Source of the DNA: Phytophthora quininea
Lineage: Eukaryota > Oomycota > Peronosporomycetes > Peronosporales > Peronosporaceae
Reading direction: 5' to 3'
NCBI GenBank assembly: GCA_011947345.1
Contig: JAAVTG010000179.1
Span: 169,236-233,235, forward strand
DNA: 64,000 bases
Each line of letters starts with the position of its first letter. The first letter of the stretch is position 1. The translations under genes were made by a program, and so were the position numbers. The notes beneath the pieces are model-generated. The model was not told the DNA's origin. It ran no database searches and was given only the letters and a program-made list of their open reading frames with translations. Shown piece after piece: positions 10,203 to 22,318 of this stretch.

Positions 10203-13200
10203 TTACTTGGGTGCGTTTGCGAGTGTCTGGTAGCTGTTCCAGCACTCAAAGTGCACCTTGCCAGTGCCGTTCGCAAGTTCGTAGAAGCGGCCATCAAAGC
10301 GACCGGGGATCTGCAAAATTGGCTGCGCGCAGTGCACGCATTTGGGTGCAACCGATTGCTGGTAATTCTCCCAGCACTCGAAGTGCACGAGTCGTTCCCC
10401 TCGATCTTGTAGAACCGGCCATCAAACCTCCCGGCAATCTTGATCACAGCCTCACCGCAGTGCACGCAGAGCTGGGCAGTGGCCATTTGGTACGCTTCCA
10501 TGCATTCACCGTGACACTTACCTCCACCAACCTGGTAGTATTTCCCGTCAAACCTTCCGGGAATGGCAGCGATCGCGTGGCCGCAGTGGATGCACTTCTC
10601 GGACGTGCGGATCTGGTAGGCATCAATGCATTCGGCATGCACGCTAGATCCGTCAGGAAGAGTAAACATACGGCCTGAGAAGCGGCCTTCAATAACTTCG
10701 ATGCGCTGGTGGCAATCCACACACACTGGGGTGTTGCGCTCGCGATAGGCATCTACACAGGCGCCTTGGCACACACGGTCTACCTTCATTTGGCCGTCCT
10801 TCTCGTGCGTAAATGTGCGGAAGGTTCCCGACAGAGCCTTTTGGCAGATGCAGCACACGGGTAACGACCCTGTGTCGGATACGGGCACCACCGCCGTCGG
10901 CTTTGATGTGAATAGAGTCAAGCAGAAACCCAATTGATAGGGCAGATGACCGTCGTACGTGGCAGGGATGACCACGAACGGTTTACCACCTTCCGTCGGC
11001 ATCAAAGGAACTTCTAACACACAACTACGGTTGGAAATGAAGGTGCCAGTGGCCACGACATCTTGTGAGAGGTCAATCTTGCGTTGCTGACGCTCGCCAT
11101 TCTTCACGACCACAGGTGCAATGTAGGATGTGTACTCCGGTTCCATCTTCATGCGTCGGGAAGGCTGTTCCAGGTGAACAGTAAGGTCGCAGCCATTAGA
11201 AGCAGGGGAGAACAATTGAACTTGTGGGTTCAAGTGCATGGCATCACGTCCACCGCTCGTGATACCGTTCCATTCGCCGGACACAATGTGGATACTAAGG
11301 CTCGGTGCGACTGGGTTCCCAATACCATCGGGCACAGAGCGGAAGTTGTAGAGGTTGCGCGATTCGATGACAGTCGTGAAGAAGGCAAAGAAGGCGCTGA
11401 AGTCCATCCAGTATGTGTGATCCTCGCGGAACTGGAAGCCACACTCAACTTTCTGCATGCGCGAGAAGCTATGCCATTTCGGGTCTTCGTTCGACCACGC
11501 CCCCTTCCACTTCTCCGGTTGCTGGTGAGTTCCAATACCCCAACTGTTGCGCAGCTGCACGAGGCGTACATGTTCGCCTTGGTAGTCCAGCTCAACCAAT
11601 TTCATGATGCCGTAAGCGTCCGTCTTACGCAGTCCCGTCGGCAACTCTGCAGCCATGTCTTCGTTGCTGCAACCCACGAGTGTTCCAGCCTGAAGCGCAC
11701 TGCCGATAGTCTGCCAAGCGGCCTCCTCGCTTGGACTTTTCTCCTGCAGTTTGTAACGAGAAGGGATCCCACCATAGAGGTCTTGCAGACAGTAGCTTTC
11801 CTGCCCACCGACGATAGCTTCGTAGCCACCATGCAACTTGGCGTACGCCTTCTCAACTAGCATCGACCAGATCTCAAATTTGTCGTTGCTGCCCGTGAAA
11901 GAACCAAACACGGGCTTGCCGTATTGACTGCACGGAATGTAGTCGTCGATGACAACCACTCGGCTGCGGTTGTTGCGCCAGAAGCGTACAGCGTACACGC
12001 CTTCTTCGTTATACTGCTGCTCTTTGGGGAACGCCGTACCAACCTCTACACGGTCGGGACGAACCAGGTCATCACTCAGTTGCGGGAACAATTGAGACAA
12101 CGAAAGCTGCGAAGTCGATAGAATCGATAGTGCGCCAAACACATACGCGTCCGCAAGTCTTCCCACGCGCATGTCACCGGGGCTGATGCCAACGCCTGAA
12201 ACCTTACTCGCAGTCTTGGCCTCCCTCGAGCGATCAAACAGACACGTGCCTTGCGCGTGAAAGTACACTGGCACGAGGACGGACACTCGCGACACAAATC
12301 CAGAGTCGGAGATGTCCAAACGGTAGCCTGATCCTTCTCCGACGCTTGCGAAGGCGAGTGGCTTGTAATGATCAAGCAGACTCTTCTCCCACATCAACTC
12401 AAAGCGCTGAAGACCGTCCTGCACAAATTCGCTCATGTGCACGATCATATTTTTCGTGAGAAGCAGCAAGTGCTCACGTTTGCGCTTTGTAACACCCGTA
12501 GTGACGGCCTCTTTGGCAATCCTTAGGAACTCGGCATCAATGGGAACTGGGTTTTGGCGGATCACTTCCAGAATACTCTCCGCTTCGGCTGGAGTCTTAA
12601 TCGACATGCTACACACGAGCTTTTGGCGTCGTCAAGCATCGTGATCTCCACATACGCCGTTTCGTTAAAGAAGTCGGTCACACGCTTCCACTTCCAAATG
12701 TACTCTTGCAAATGCGGGTACTTGGGGTTGTTAGCATCACGGAAGACTGACGATGCGTCAGGAGGGAACTGCGGGTCCGTGAACTTGCTGCCTGACTGTC
12801 GGTTCTTGCGCAGGATTTGGAGCCATTCACCGTTGTCCGGGAGCGTGCGCTGGTTGTAGTAGCGCTCCTCCACGGGGTCAGCACGCTCGCTTTGCACAAC
12901 GGTAATGATGTCGTTCACCTTTGTGACGTTGTAGCCTTCGCTACGTTCCTGGGGATTTGTGCGATTACGTTCCACGGCGTTCGAGATCTCCAAGCGCGTG
13001 GCGAGCGAGTCCATATTACGGGCACGAATGACCTGGCGGATGTTCACTCCAACGCCATTGCCGTCGGGCTCTTCGCGCTCGCCTGCAGGCCTGCCGCTCA
13101 CCGACAAGTTCTCCAGCAGCTTGCTAATACCACTCGCAGCTGGAGCCGCAGCTTCCAGATTCACCGACGCGGGTGGTTCAGCTGGAGGCGCCGCAGTCTG

Positions 13201-13924
13201 TGGCGGGGCGTACGGGTCGTAACTCGGTGCCGCGGGTGTTGTAGTTAATGCCGCCGCTTGTGGAGGGGCGTACGGGTCGTTAGCAGGCGTTGTAGGAGTT
13301 GATGCAGCAACCGGTGCCGCTGCGTAGGGCGGGTTGTAGCTCACACTGGCCGAGGCGGCGAAGCTAGAGCGTCCTCCGTACCCCGCAGCAGGTTGTGAGG
13401 GCTGTGACGTCGCTGGTGTAGCCGCGTACGACGTCGACGCGACTCCAAACAAGTCGCCGCCGTCATCGTCCACAACAGCAGGCGCCGGCGCGGCCGCGGC
13501 GGGTCTGTGAGCTCCACATTCGCCACAGAACATGGCCGTGGAGTCTCCAAAAGGCTCTCCACATTGCTGGCATTTGTTGCTGGCACCAGGAGTTGACGCA
13601 GGGGCGCTGTAACTTGAAGTACTTGGCGCAGGCGTCGAGACCGGGGCTGGGGTCGTCACTGGCGCCGTGTACGACGATGTCGAGGGGCAGCGTTATAACT
13701 TGGCACTGATGAGAAGGAGGGGTCGAGGCGGGCGCAGTGGGGGCGCTGTACGGCGTCGAGGAACTGAAAGACGACGAGTAGACGCTGCTGGGGGCTGTCG
13801 CTGGGGCGGGGACGGCGTTGCAGCCGCCGGGGGACGTCCTCACGGGGGCACCACACTCGGCACAGAAGCGCGCGCTGGCGATCTCGTCGGGCTCCCACTT
13901 GTGGCCGCACTCGCCGCAGAACAT
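10203..13924 (-). CDS. Catalytically dead calpain-like protein with zinc-ribbon and LIM-like modules
   Basis: About 1,240 residues across small frame breaks (about 13720, 13690, 12621-12624, 10390). The N-terminus has a double zinc ribbon (FCGECGHKWEP..ARFCAECG), a Pro/Ser/Ala linker, then another ribbon (CQQCGEPFGDSTAMFCGECG). The middle is a calpain CysPc fold: VYAVRFWRNN..VVVIDDYIPC, FWSLLEKAYAKLxG-like WSMLVEKAYAKLHGGYEA, and LRNSWG. At the Cys site the sequence is VGRLADAYVFGAL where calpains have GxLGDCWFLAAL; at the His site it is KTDAYGIM instead of GHAYSV. Only the Asn (RNSWG) remains, so proteolysis is not expected. The C-terminus has about five LIM-like repeats (CxxC..I..IxGRFDGxxY....H.EC...Y). 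The start ATG at 13924 is a best guess; an upstream exon is possible. Confidence 0.8.
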
Positions 13925-14042
13925 GGAGTCGTGGGATCTGGACGTCTGAAGAGCAAGTGAGACGTTGTCACACTGCCGCTCGTACTTAGCGAGACTGCCT
14001 GGCTTCAACTTGGCAATATCCTTCCGTTAGGATTGACACACG

Positions 14043-16618
14043 ATGAGCACGACGCAGCAGGACGCGGCCGCGGCCAACGCCAATCCGAGCGGCACGCTGA
14101 AGACCAGCATGTCCATCTACTTCCCCATTCTGGCGGCGGGTTTCCTGCTGTTCGAGCTGCTCCGTCGCCGCTTCCGCCGTGCGTACGACGTTCGAGAGAG
14201 CGAGGGATGATTTCTATCGCGATGCGGACACCTACAGACGCAGAAATGGACTATTTCAGTGGATTACTGCGGGCTTCGCGTGTCAGACGAAGACTTAATC
14301 GAGCGCTGTGGACTGGACACGCTCACGTTCCTGCGCTTCCTGCGACTTGGTCAGAAGCTGGCGCTGTTGGCAGTTGGCTGCTCTGCGGTGCTGTTCCCGC
14401 TGTACGCAACCGCCCGGCAGTCGACTACGATTCATACTACAATCGACCGGCTGCTACGGATTTCTATGAGTAACTTGCCGGAGAAGAGCGACCGCCTCTG
14501 GGCCCCCACGGTCGTTGCGTTCGTCATGGCGGCGTACGCTATGAGGCTACTGGTGCAAGAATATAAGCTGTACGTGAGATATCGCCATCAAGTACTCAGT
14601 AGGATGGATGCACAGCAGTACTCAGTGCTGGTGAACGATCTGCCGCTGCATCTGCGGACGCGGCAAACGCTGGAGAAATACATGACCAAGATCTTCCCGT
14701 CGTCGATCAGGAGCGTGTATGTGGCGCTGGAGTGTGCCACGTTGGAGACGCTGGTTGAGCGTCGGGAGCAAGTGCGAGACGATCTAGAGCACGCTTTGGC
14801 AAAGTGTGAACGAACCCGCAGGCGACCGACACACAGAGAGGGCAGATCGTGGAAAGAATGCTGCTGTGTAAGCCCGGAAGTTCAGGGCGACAGGTTGATT
14901 CTATTGATCACTATCAAGATCAGCTAGCCAAACTCAACGAAGAAGTCGCTCGTGAAATCCGCAGTATTGAAGAGGCTCAGACGCAGCTTGCCAACAGGGT
15001 TGAGGCGCAGGAGCGCGAGATTGGGAGCTTTGATGATAGCACCGATCTCGAGTTACGGGTTGTCCGGGACTCATTAAAAACAAAGTGTGATGAAGATCCG
15101 AAAAAGGCCCCACTGCTTGGTGGTGAAGATCATGCAGAGCGACAGCAGACGCTACGTAGTAGCTTTGACGAAGAAGAAGATGAAGAGTTTGTGAATGAAA
15201 AGAAAGCCCGTCGTATCGAACGCGAAATGAGCCAGGAGGAGCGTGAGCAAGTGAGAAAGCAGTATCCGATCCGAGTCATGCGGCGTGCAGCCTTTATTTC
15301 CTTCTCCTCGCTGATGTCTGCACAAGTCGCACAGCAAACGCTACAGTCGAAGGACCCGGTGTGCGCGGCGATTATCCCAGCGCCGCACGTGGATGACATC
15401 AACTGGGACAATGTCGGACTACGCTATCGTACTCGAGCCTTTGGGAAGCTCGTGTCGTCGCTGATTTCGGGGACTATCGTGTTGTTTTGGACGATTCCTA
15501 CCGCGTTTGTGGCCTCGCTAGCCACCGTCGAGTCGCTTCGAAAAGCTTTGCCATTCTTGAACAAAGCCTTCGACGAATACCCCTTACTGCTAGACGCTTT
15601 CAAGCAGATCGCCCCGTTAGCTCTTGCGGGCCTGAGTGCTCTGGCCCCCATCGTGTTCAGCTTCCTGTCGAATCGAGAAGGTCACCCGTCGAACACTGAA
15701 GTTCGGGCGGCATTGTTCACAAAGTTAGCGTATTTCCAGTTGGTTCAGATCTTCTTCGTAACCGTGATTGTTGGCACTATCCTGGACAGCCTGAAGGTGA
15801 TTCTGGACAAACCAAAGACGCTGGTATCGATGCTTGGTCGCAGCATGCCGCAGCAGTCGACGTTCTTTATCTCCTACATTATTGTGCTGATTGGTCTCGG
15901 GCTGACTCTGGAGTTGCTTCGTGCTGTGCCGATACTTATATCCATGCTCTTTGCGATGCTAGCTCCCAAGCACACGCGGCGCGAGCGTAACTCACCGTGG
16001 TTTGGATTACGTGACGTCGCGCAGACAGATCCATTCGACCCGACCAACCAACTGGCAGATTGCTTTCTAGTTCTGCTGGTCACCTTGACGTTTGCACCGA
16101 TTGCTCCTCTGGTGTGTTATTTTACTTGGTTTTTCTTTTTCATAGCCGAGATTGTGTACCGCCGCCAAGTTCTTTGTGTGTACAAGTCGATGACGTTTGC
16201 GCAGGGTGCATTTTGGCCCCGAGTGTACAAGTTTTGTGTCATCGGCCTCGTTGTGGCGCAGCTCACGCTTATTGGACTTTTGTCACTCAAGAAGGCATCC
16301 ATTCCGGTGATTTTCGTGGTCTTGTTGATCGTTATCGTACTGCTATTCAACTATTTCGTGGTGACTTTGTACCCGCCCGCGGCGAAGTACTTGCCTCTGA
16401 TGCAGTGCGTGCGCCTGGACACTGAGCGAGGACTTTATGACCCGAAGGCAGCGCAGTTCTTCTTTTTGGACAACGTCTATCGACAACCAGCAATGAACCA
16501 GAAGGACCCGATTCGTGCAGACTACCGCATGCTAGTGAACGACTACGATGAAGACACGGTCCTGTCGCCGCTGAATTACCAGTCCGAAGATCAGCACTTG
16601 TTCACAAGCGTAGTCTGA
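14043..16618 (+). CDS. OSCA/CSC1/TMEM63-type (DUF221) cation channel
   Basis: About 860 residues. The N-terminal helix SIYFPILAAGFLLFELLRRRF is followed by DDFYRDADTYRRRNGLFQWI and DEDLIERCGLDTLTFLRFLRLG, typical of the family N-terminus. Then come two helices, a long acidic cytosolic RRM-like insert (LVNDLPLHLRTRQTLEKYM to SFSSLMSAQVAQQ), the ICNWDN-like segment VDDINWDNVGLRYRTR, and a cluster of about eight membrane helices (LISGTIVLFWTIPTAFVAS onward) with LADCFLVLLVTLTFAPIAPL. These channels conduct Ca2+ and other cations in response to membrane tension or osmotic change (family knowledge). Frame breaks near 14200, 14277 and 14843 are single-base losses and probably errors. The start is 118 bp from the divergent calpain-like gene. 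Confidence 0.85.
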
Positions 16619-16669
16619 GACCAAGGCACGGAAACAAGTAAGATTCCGCACTGCTCAAGCAATCATTGA

Positions 16670-18710
16670 TTAGATATTTGCGCACATTTTAGCGGCCTTC
16701 TTGCGAGCAAATTCGCCTACCCACTCTTGGTCTTCGATGAGTGCAGATTCCACGTCGATCAGCCATAGGAGCGAGCGGCTGATGCGATTCAAGCATGCCT
16801 TGGCTTTCTCTACGTCGGCCCCTGTTACTTGCATTTTCAAGTCTGTCACGATCACATTCCGTAGTCGTTTCTCCACCTGCACTTGTACCCCAAACTTCTC
16901 TCGAAGAATGGGCACCAGCAAAACTTGAAAGCCCGAAGCAATTTCACCTGAGAGTTCATACAGATAAAGGGGTCGCCGATTTCCAGTGCCGCGAATGGCA
17001 TTCGTAAGCCAGTCGTGCAAACGCATTCGCTTCGCCTTGTCGGTGGTCCAGGTATCAACAAGGCGACGCAAAATGGAGAAGCAAATGTGTTCAGCCTCAG
17101 CTTGCTCCTCTTTCGCTTGATTCGTTTGATGATCCGATGTCAGCTCCAGCAATGTCTCGTACACTGCCGCGGAGTTTTCCCAAGAGGAATCGTCACCTTC
17201 AGTCAACAGGCCCTCACGCTCCTTTTCACATGTAGCACACTGCCGCTTCAGTAGAGCTTGCATCTTTTCCATCCGCTGGAGGAGATCAGCCTTGTCACTT
17301 TCAGCGGAACGCCTGGTGGTGCACTCGTATTTCCATTGCACTCGGAAACGTCGAAGCAGATCCTGTAGTACGGACGTCTGCTGCTCTAAAACCGCATTCG
17401 CGAACTGGTTCCGTATCCGACAGGTCCGACGGTATTTGGCGAGGCCTCTTTGTCCTCGGAAGATGGGAATACACAGCTAGTACCGGGTTGGGGTGGCTTC
17501 TTCGGAGACCGGACAGTTCTCGAGATTCCTCAAGAAGCTTGAGGTTTAAAACTTGCTGTCCGAGGTGATCCAGCTCGACAAGAAGGCGATCGTTCTCGTC
17601 TCGGAGGCTGAAGCGATCATCAAAAGCTGGGTGAGCGATGTCACCAGATAGCAGCTGTGACGACGATATTCCTGCAGCTTCAGCAGGTTTCCGCCGCCTC
17701 TCCAAGCCTCGACGGGGAGAACGCTTTGGAGACACGGGTGGGCCATCGTCGGCCCGTATGCTTTTTGAACGAGTCTCGTCAAGTTTGACGGCGTACGGGT
17801 CTTCTAGTGTCTGGTAGATGTCGATCGTGTGACGCAGACTTTCGATCAGCTCGCGTTCCTCCTCTCGCTCTTCTGCAGAGGTGGCGATCTCCCTCGTTTG
17901 TTCTTCAACTTTCGCGCGTAGAAGTTGCAATTCCAACTCCATCTCGTGAACTTGGAATTGCAGTGGCTTTAGCTCGATGATCTGCTTTTGAGCACTAGCG
18001 AGTTCTCTTCCCAGGACGTTGTTCCGGAGGTATGCTTCTTCGAACTTGGCATCTTCGACGCCACTTTCAAGAACTGTAGGAAGTGAGTTTCTCCGAGCAA
18101 TTGGCGCAATGCCCGCTCGAGTTGGGCTGTCGCCGCTGTGCGTCGGAGATGGCTCTCCCGATGACGGGGCTTCTTCGTTTGCTGCAGGAAGAGAACTGCT
18201 GATAGAATTATCGAGCTGTAGCTGCAGCTTATGCTGAGGAGATGATCTTTTGCCTCGGCGTTTACCGGGTGAGTGTCGGCTTATTAGTAGTATCTGCTCC
18301 TCCAGCTCTGCGATCTGTTCCTTTGCCTGACTGAGCTCCGACAAGACCCTTTGGTTTTCTCGGATGCACTCCCGGAGATGCTCAGACAGCTCCGTCTCTC
18401 GAACTTCTGTTGGCAACGAGTCTCAGCAATTCCTCCTTCTCAGTCTCTGCTTGGGCGCAGTGTTCTTGTAGCTGATGGAGCTCCTCTTGAAGCTGGGCGT
18501 TCTCCTCCAATAGTCGGATCCCTGCTCGAGCTGCATGCTCCAGCTCCGTTTCCTCGTCCTCTTCGACGTCGTCGTCACCTTCCTCATCCGAGTTGGAGAA
18601 CGAACGTGGGGCTCCTCCAAGTTGAGATTCCTCTTCGTCCGAGACGTCCTCGGTGACGGGTATGCACGAACGACCTCGTCACCATCTCGACCAGTTAACG
18701 ATCGCGCCAT
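16670..18710 (-). CDS. Coiled-coil protein, function unknown
   Basis: About 680 residues from ATG at 18710 (MARSLTGRDGDEVVRAYP). An acidic stretch (DVSDEEESQLGG, SDEEGDDDVEEDEETE) precedes a coiled coil with regular heptads (LLEENAQLQEELHQLQEHC). A second coiled coil (RVLSELSQAKEQIAELEEQ) and a Ser/Pro-rich linker follow, then a long coiled coil around ELASAQKQIIELKPLQFQV, and a C-terminal half with CATCEKEREG and a mixed region ending KKAAKMCANI. Frame changes occur near 18660, about 18420 and between 17400 and 17520. The last of these lies in a poorly constrained stretch, so the exact reading is uncertain. I do not recognise the family; a cytoskeletal or vesicle adaptor role would be a guess. 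The 3' end converges with the channel gene, 51 bp apart. Confidence 0.6.
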
Positions 18711-19674
18711 GGCGACCTCTGAAGAACAAAGGCGGCAGGCGAAACTCCACTCTTGTCTCCTCGAAATAAATTGATCCCCAAAAGCTGAAGTTGGTCAACA
18801 CGACAACTTCAACTGAGCACAACAAAACCATGTTGCTCAAGACAGGCCTCATTTGGCTGAGATATATTTCTTGCGAATGTGGCAACTTTGCGGTTCGTGC
18901 GAGCAGCAAGCGACTGCAACTGCTTGGCGGTCGACTTTGCTGACTAGCAAACTCCGTGACAACGCAAGTAACAGATATCCGAGCGTGGTGTTGTTTTCAT
19001 CCGAAGGACAGCTAACTGAGCCCTTCTCGTTGAGAATCTCAAAAGCTTTACCCAGATATTATCAACCCAGCTCCCAGCAAACTTTCGCTTAAACTTTTCC
19101 AAGCCTCGGATCGAAACAAAGACTGTGGATCGTTCAAGCACCCGCGACTTGTGGAACCAAGTGGTGATAGCCTCTCCTTGATCTCCCGGCGGTGAGTGGC
19201 GGACGACGCGAATGAACTCGCAGATAACCATCCTAGGCCGTGAAAACGTGGACAGGCTGATGAGCTGAAGAAGAAGAGAACCAAGTTCACCAGATGTTGG
19301 CGATGTTCCGCGTTGGTGACAAGCCTGGACATTGGGGACTTGGCGTTATGGTCGCCACAGACTTGGTAGGAAAGCCTCTGTCACGAAGATCGCTCGTCCT
19401 CGATGTGCGCGAAAATTGCAAAACTGCTGAGCTTCTGACGATACGAGCCGTAGGGGAAGGTGGAAATCATACAATCGCCGCGTTCGTGGCTCATGTTTTC
19501 AGTCAAACCGGTCCATTGGGACAGCTCAACGTCTGGCCTTGTCGCACCTGTACGCTTCTTGATGGACTGCGCGCTGGGGGCTATCCGCTATGATCTCGCC
19601 ATGCGGAACTGCGCTCCGGCCCGAAGTGACCCCATTCTGAAAAACTCGACCAACCAGCCGACGCAGCATCGATC
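18711..19674. other. Intergenic region, no gene recognised
   Basis: About 960 bp between divergent starts at 18710 (-) and 19675 (+). Short frames are present on both strands but none has a recognisable motif or family pattern. Confidence 0.45.
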
Positions 19675-20336
19675 ATGGGCAACAAAGGCAGTCGTGTGAG
19701 ATCGCCCGCTTACGCTGCGCCGTCCCCGGCGTACGCTCGGCCGTCTCCTTACGGTCGGCAGTCCGGGTCGCTCTACTCGGCCTCTGCCCTCTCCCGAACC
19801 GGTAATCCCAACTATGTGCCGAGTCCGGCGGAGCGCGGTATGCTGTACGGCAAGACCAAGAACACGACCCCGGCCCCAACGCCATCCAGTCTGTACTCGA
19901 AGAAGTCCAAGACAAAGTCTAAGGCCGCCCCGACGCCCAAGTCACTGTACTCGAAGCCCACGCCAAAATTGACCCCGTACCGACGCCGACGTCGTTGTAT
20001 TCGAAGAAGCCCAAGGGATCGTCGGCACAAGGATTCTCGCGGTCGTCAATCTCGCGGTCGGGCGTGTCCATATCGGCAGCGCAGCCGTCTCCGTTCAGCA
20101 TCTCGGCGGTGTCCATGAGTTCCGCCCACTCGCGGTCGACGGTGGCACCCAACGGCGCATTGGCGCAGATGGCCATGACGTCCTGCGTCAAGTGCCGGAT
20201 GCCGTTCGGCGACTCCACCGCCGCATTCTGCCGGGATTGCGGCCACCCGCGGCCGGCAGGCACCGTCCCCATTGCTACCGCACAGCGGATGAGCGACGAG
20301 CGCAACTCGTTCGGCAAACATGCTGTGGCGTTTTAG
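19675..20336 (+). CDS. Putatively N-myristoylated Ser/Pro-rich protein with C-terminal zinc ribbon
   Basis: 220 residues after allowing one base loss near 19974-19977 (LTP-VPTPTSLYSK junction). It begins MGNKGSRV, a good N-myristoylation consensus (Gly2, Ser6), so membrane attachment is likely (inference). The middle is low complexity with Tyr-Pro-Ser motifs (SPAYAAPSPAYARPSPY) and three copies of a PTPxSLYSK repeat. The C-terminus has a compact zinc ribbon, CVKCRMPFGDSTAAFCRDCG followed by HPRP, nearly the same as one in the calpain-like protein at about 13.5 kb. The N-terminal repeats suggest a scaffold or flagellar/cortical protein, but no function is established. Confidence 0.7.
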
Positions 20337-20528
20337 ATTTTGGCATATCGAGCAGAGTGTTTATAAAGCCTACATATATGGACTTCCGATGGAGTCGTGA
20401 AGCATTTCCGATGCTGGAAGTTGTCAAAGCTTCCTGAGGTCCACCCATTTGAGCTATTATTTCGATACATCCCAATACAAAATGCAAGTATAATTGCTCA
20501 TTCCATTGATTTCCTTGGACCGAACAGC
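20337..20528. other. Short intergenic spacer
   Basis: 192 bp between two plus-strand genes; no feature recognised. Confidence 0.4.
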
Positions 20529-22149
20529 ATGGACGAATTCCTTGCCGACTTGAACGAGCTCGACGAGACGCAGGAGCGCGTGGAGGCCGTGAGTGACGGC
20601 ATGATGCGCGTACAGCGCTCGGGTGACGAGAACCAGGCGCGCGAGATGGTGGAGAGCTGGATCCAGGCGCTGCGGGCCAGCGACTTCCAGTCGGAGCGAG
20701 TGGCGTTCCTGTACGTGGCCAACCACGTGCTGCAGAAGAGTTTGTTCGACGAGTCCGGCAAGAAAAATCTGGTTTTCGTGGACCTGTTCAAGCGGCACCT
20801 GGAGGAGGCGGTGGCGCTCGTGTGCAACTCGCCGATGGATCGCTTGAACGTCACGCGGCTGCTGGAGCTGTGGCACGAGAAAAAGTTTTTCAGACGACCA
20901 AGTGCTCAAAATGTGGAAGTGCACCGGAGAAGACTTGCCCAGTTTTCTAAAGGAGGTGGCTACGGCCATTGACTCAACGGCGGCGGAGAATGAGGAAGGC
21001 AGTGATGCAGATATGGAGGAGCTGCCAGAAAATGGTCCCCAGGTCGCGGAACTGCCCAATTCACTGCCGATGAGCCTCAATGCCCACTCGGCCAACCCGG
21101 TGCTGGATGTACTCAAGAAAATTGACCACCACAAGGCGGTGGTGCTCTACTTGGAGCAACAGATTAAGGAAAGACACCAATTATTGCTGAACGACACGAT
21201 GACGAGGTACCAGAGCGCGGAGGAACTCAAGAATGACAGAACCACTGCGTCATCGCACGTGAAGCAGAAAGCGGAGGACTGTCTGCGCCTGGTGAAAGTT
21301 CGCAATGTACGTGTGGGCGAATGGCAGGGTGGGTGTTATGATGATTTTGACGGGTGTTGCGTTTTGGTTTGGGCAGAAATTCATCCATGACATGGATAAA
21401 TTGAAGACGGAGCTCTCGGACGCAGTCGCTAACATGCTGGACTACGAGGTATGTGTAGATTTCTTGTGAGTATTCGAGCTATGGCTGAAGGATCATTATC
21501 TATGTTGTTAACGCAGGAGGACGCTGCTGCCAAGATTGAGCAGAAACTCGAGGTACGCTAGGTTTGTTTAGATGACACTACAGTGCTATGGTACCAATCG
21601 CTTCTGTTGCGACTGGAAATTTTAGCAATGCGACGAGATCGACTTGGGCTTGATGGACCTTACGGACCACCAAAAGAAATTCCCTGACGAGGTGGGTTTG
21701 TGCCTCTTTGAATTTCTTAACAGCATGTAGTTGACTGAATCTCGATGTAGTGGTCGGATGCTAGAATTGCTAGCCTAGAACGCCGGCGACAGCGCGAGGA
21801 AATTCAACGACAGAAAGACGAGGAAATTGCTCGCCTTCACCATGAAGCGATCGCTGAGAGCGCGGTGCATGCCATGAATTTGGAGGCGGATATCAATGCC
21901 ACTTCTAGCACAGAACTCCAGTCTCTATCGAAGGAAATCAAGGATCGCCCCAGGAGAAGGAAACGAAGCCTGACAACGAGAACGAGCTCGTCTGGAACCC
22001 GTACGTACTGCCCGGCTTTATATCATTCAGCTGATGGGATGGATATCTGATGAAATTGTTCCTTTATGACGAATTTGAACAGTGTTCGAAAGGAGCTAGT
22101 ACCGCTGCGAAGCCTGAATGTGGATTGGGAAGACTGGCGCGATCATTAA
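20529..22149 (+). CDS. CID-domain protein, RPRD1/Rtt103-like
   Basis: Six exons: 20529-21306, 21377-21448, 21517-21552, 21626-21691, 21751-22000 and 22083-22149; about 423 residues. The N-terminal 130 residues form a CTD-interacting domain: SWIQALRASDFQSERVAFLY, LYVANHVLQKS, FVDLFKRHLEEAV, RLLELWHEKK, then FSDDQVLKMW. The rest is a helical coiled coil (LDVLKKIDHHKAVVLYLEQQ) ending VPLRSLNVDWEDWRDH. CID proteins of this type bind the phosphorylated RNA polymerase II C-terminal domain and act in transcription termination and CTD dephosphorylation (family knowledge). Frame shifts occur at the T run 20886-20890 and in the C run near 21953, both homopolymers. Intron phases are mutually consistent, which supports the model. 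Confidence 0.8.
21307..21376 (+). other. Intron 1 of CID gene
   Basis: GTACGT...GGGCAG, 70 nt; joins LVKVRN to KFIHDMDKLKTELSD. Confidence 0.8.
21449..21516 (+). other. Intron 2 of CID gene
   Basis: GTATGT...ACGCAG, 68 nt; joins MLDYE to EDAAAKIEQKLE. Confidence 0.8.
21553..21625 (+). other. Intron 3 of CID gene
   Basis: GTACGC...TTTTAG, 73 nt; joins a 36-nt exon to QCDEIDLGLMDL. Confidence 0.75.
21692..21750 (+). other. Intron 4 of CID gene
   Basis: GTGGGT...ATGTAG, 59 nt; joins KKFPDE to WSDARIASLERRR. Confidence 0.75.
22001..22082 (+). other. Intron 5 of CID gene
   Basis: GTACGT...GAACAG, 82 nt; joins ENELVWNP to VRKELVPLRS and the final stop. Confidence 0.65.
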
Positions 22150-22318
22150 TTGGAGCGGAAGCGTGTCACCAAGGAGCAGTGAGGTGGTGAATCCATGTGA
22201 TTCAGGCTTACCTCGCCCCCTTTCAATGTCTTCTCCAGGTGCAGAATGAGGTACTAGTATTTCTTGTGGACTAATTACAGGAGCGTTTTATTTTTTCGAC
22301 AAGCTATTCTCGCTTGAG

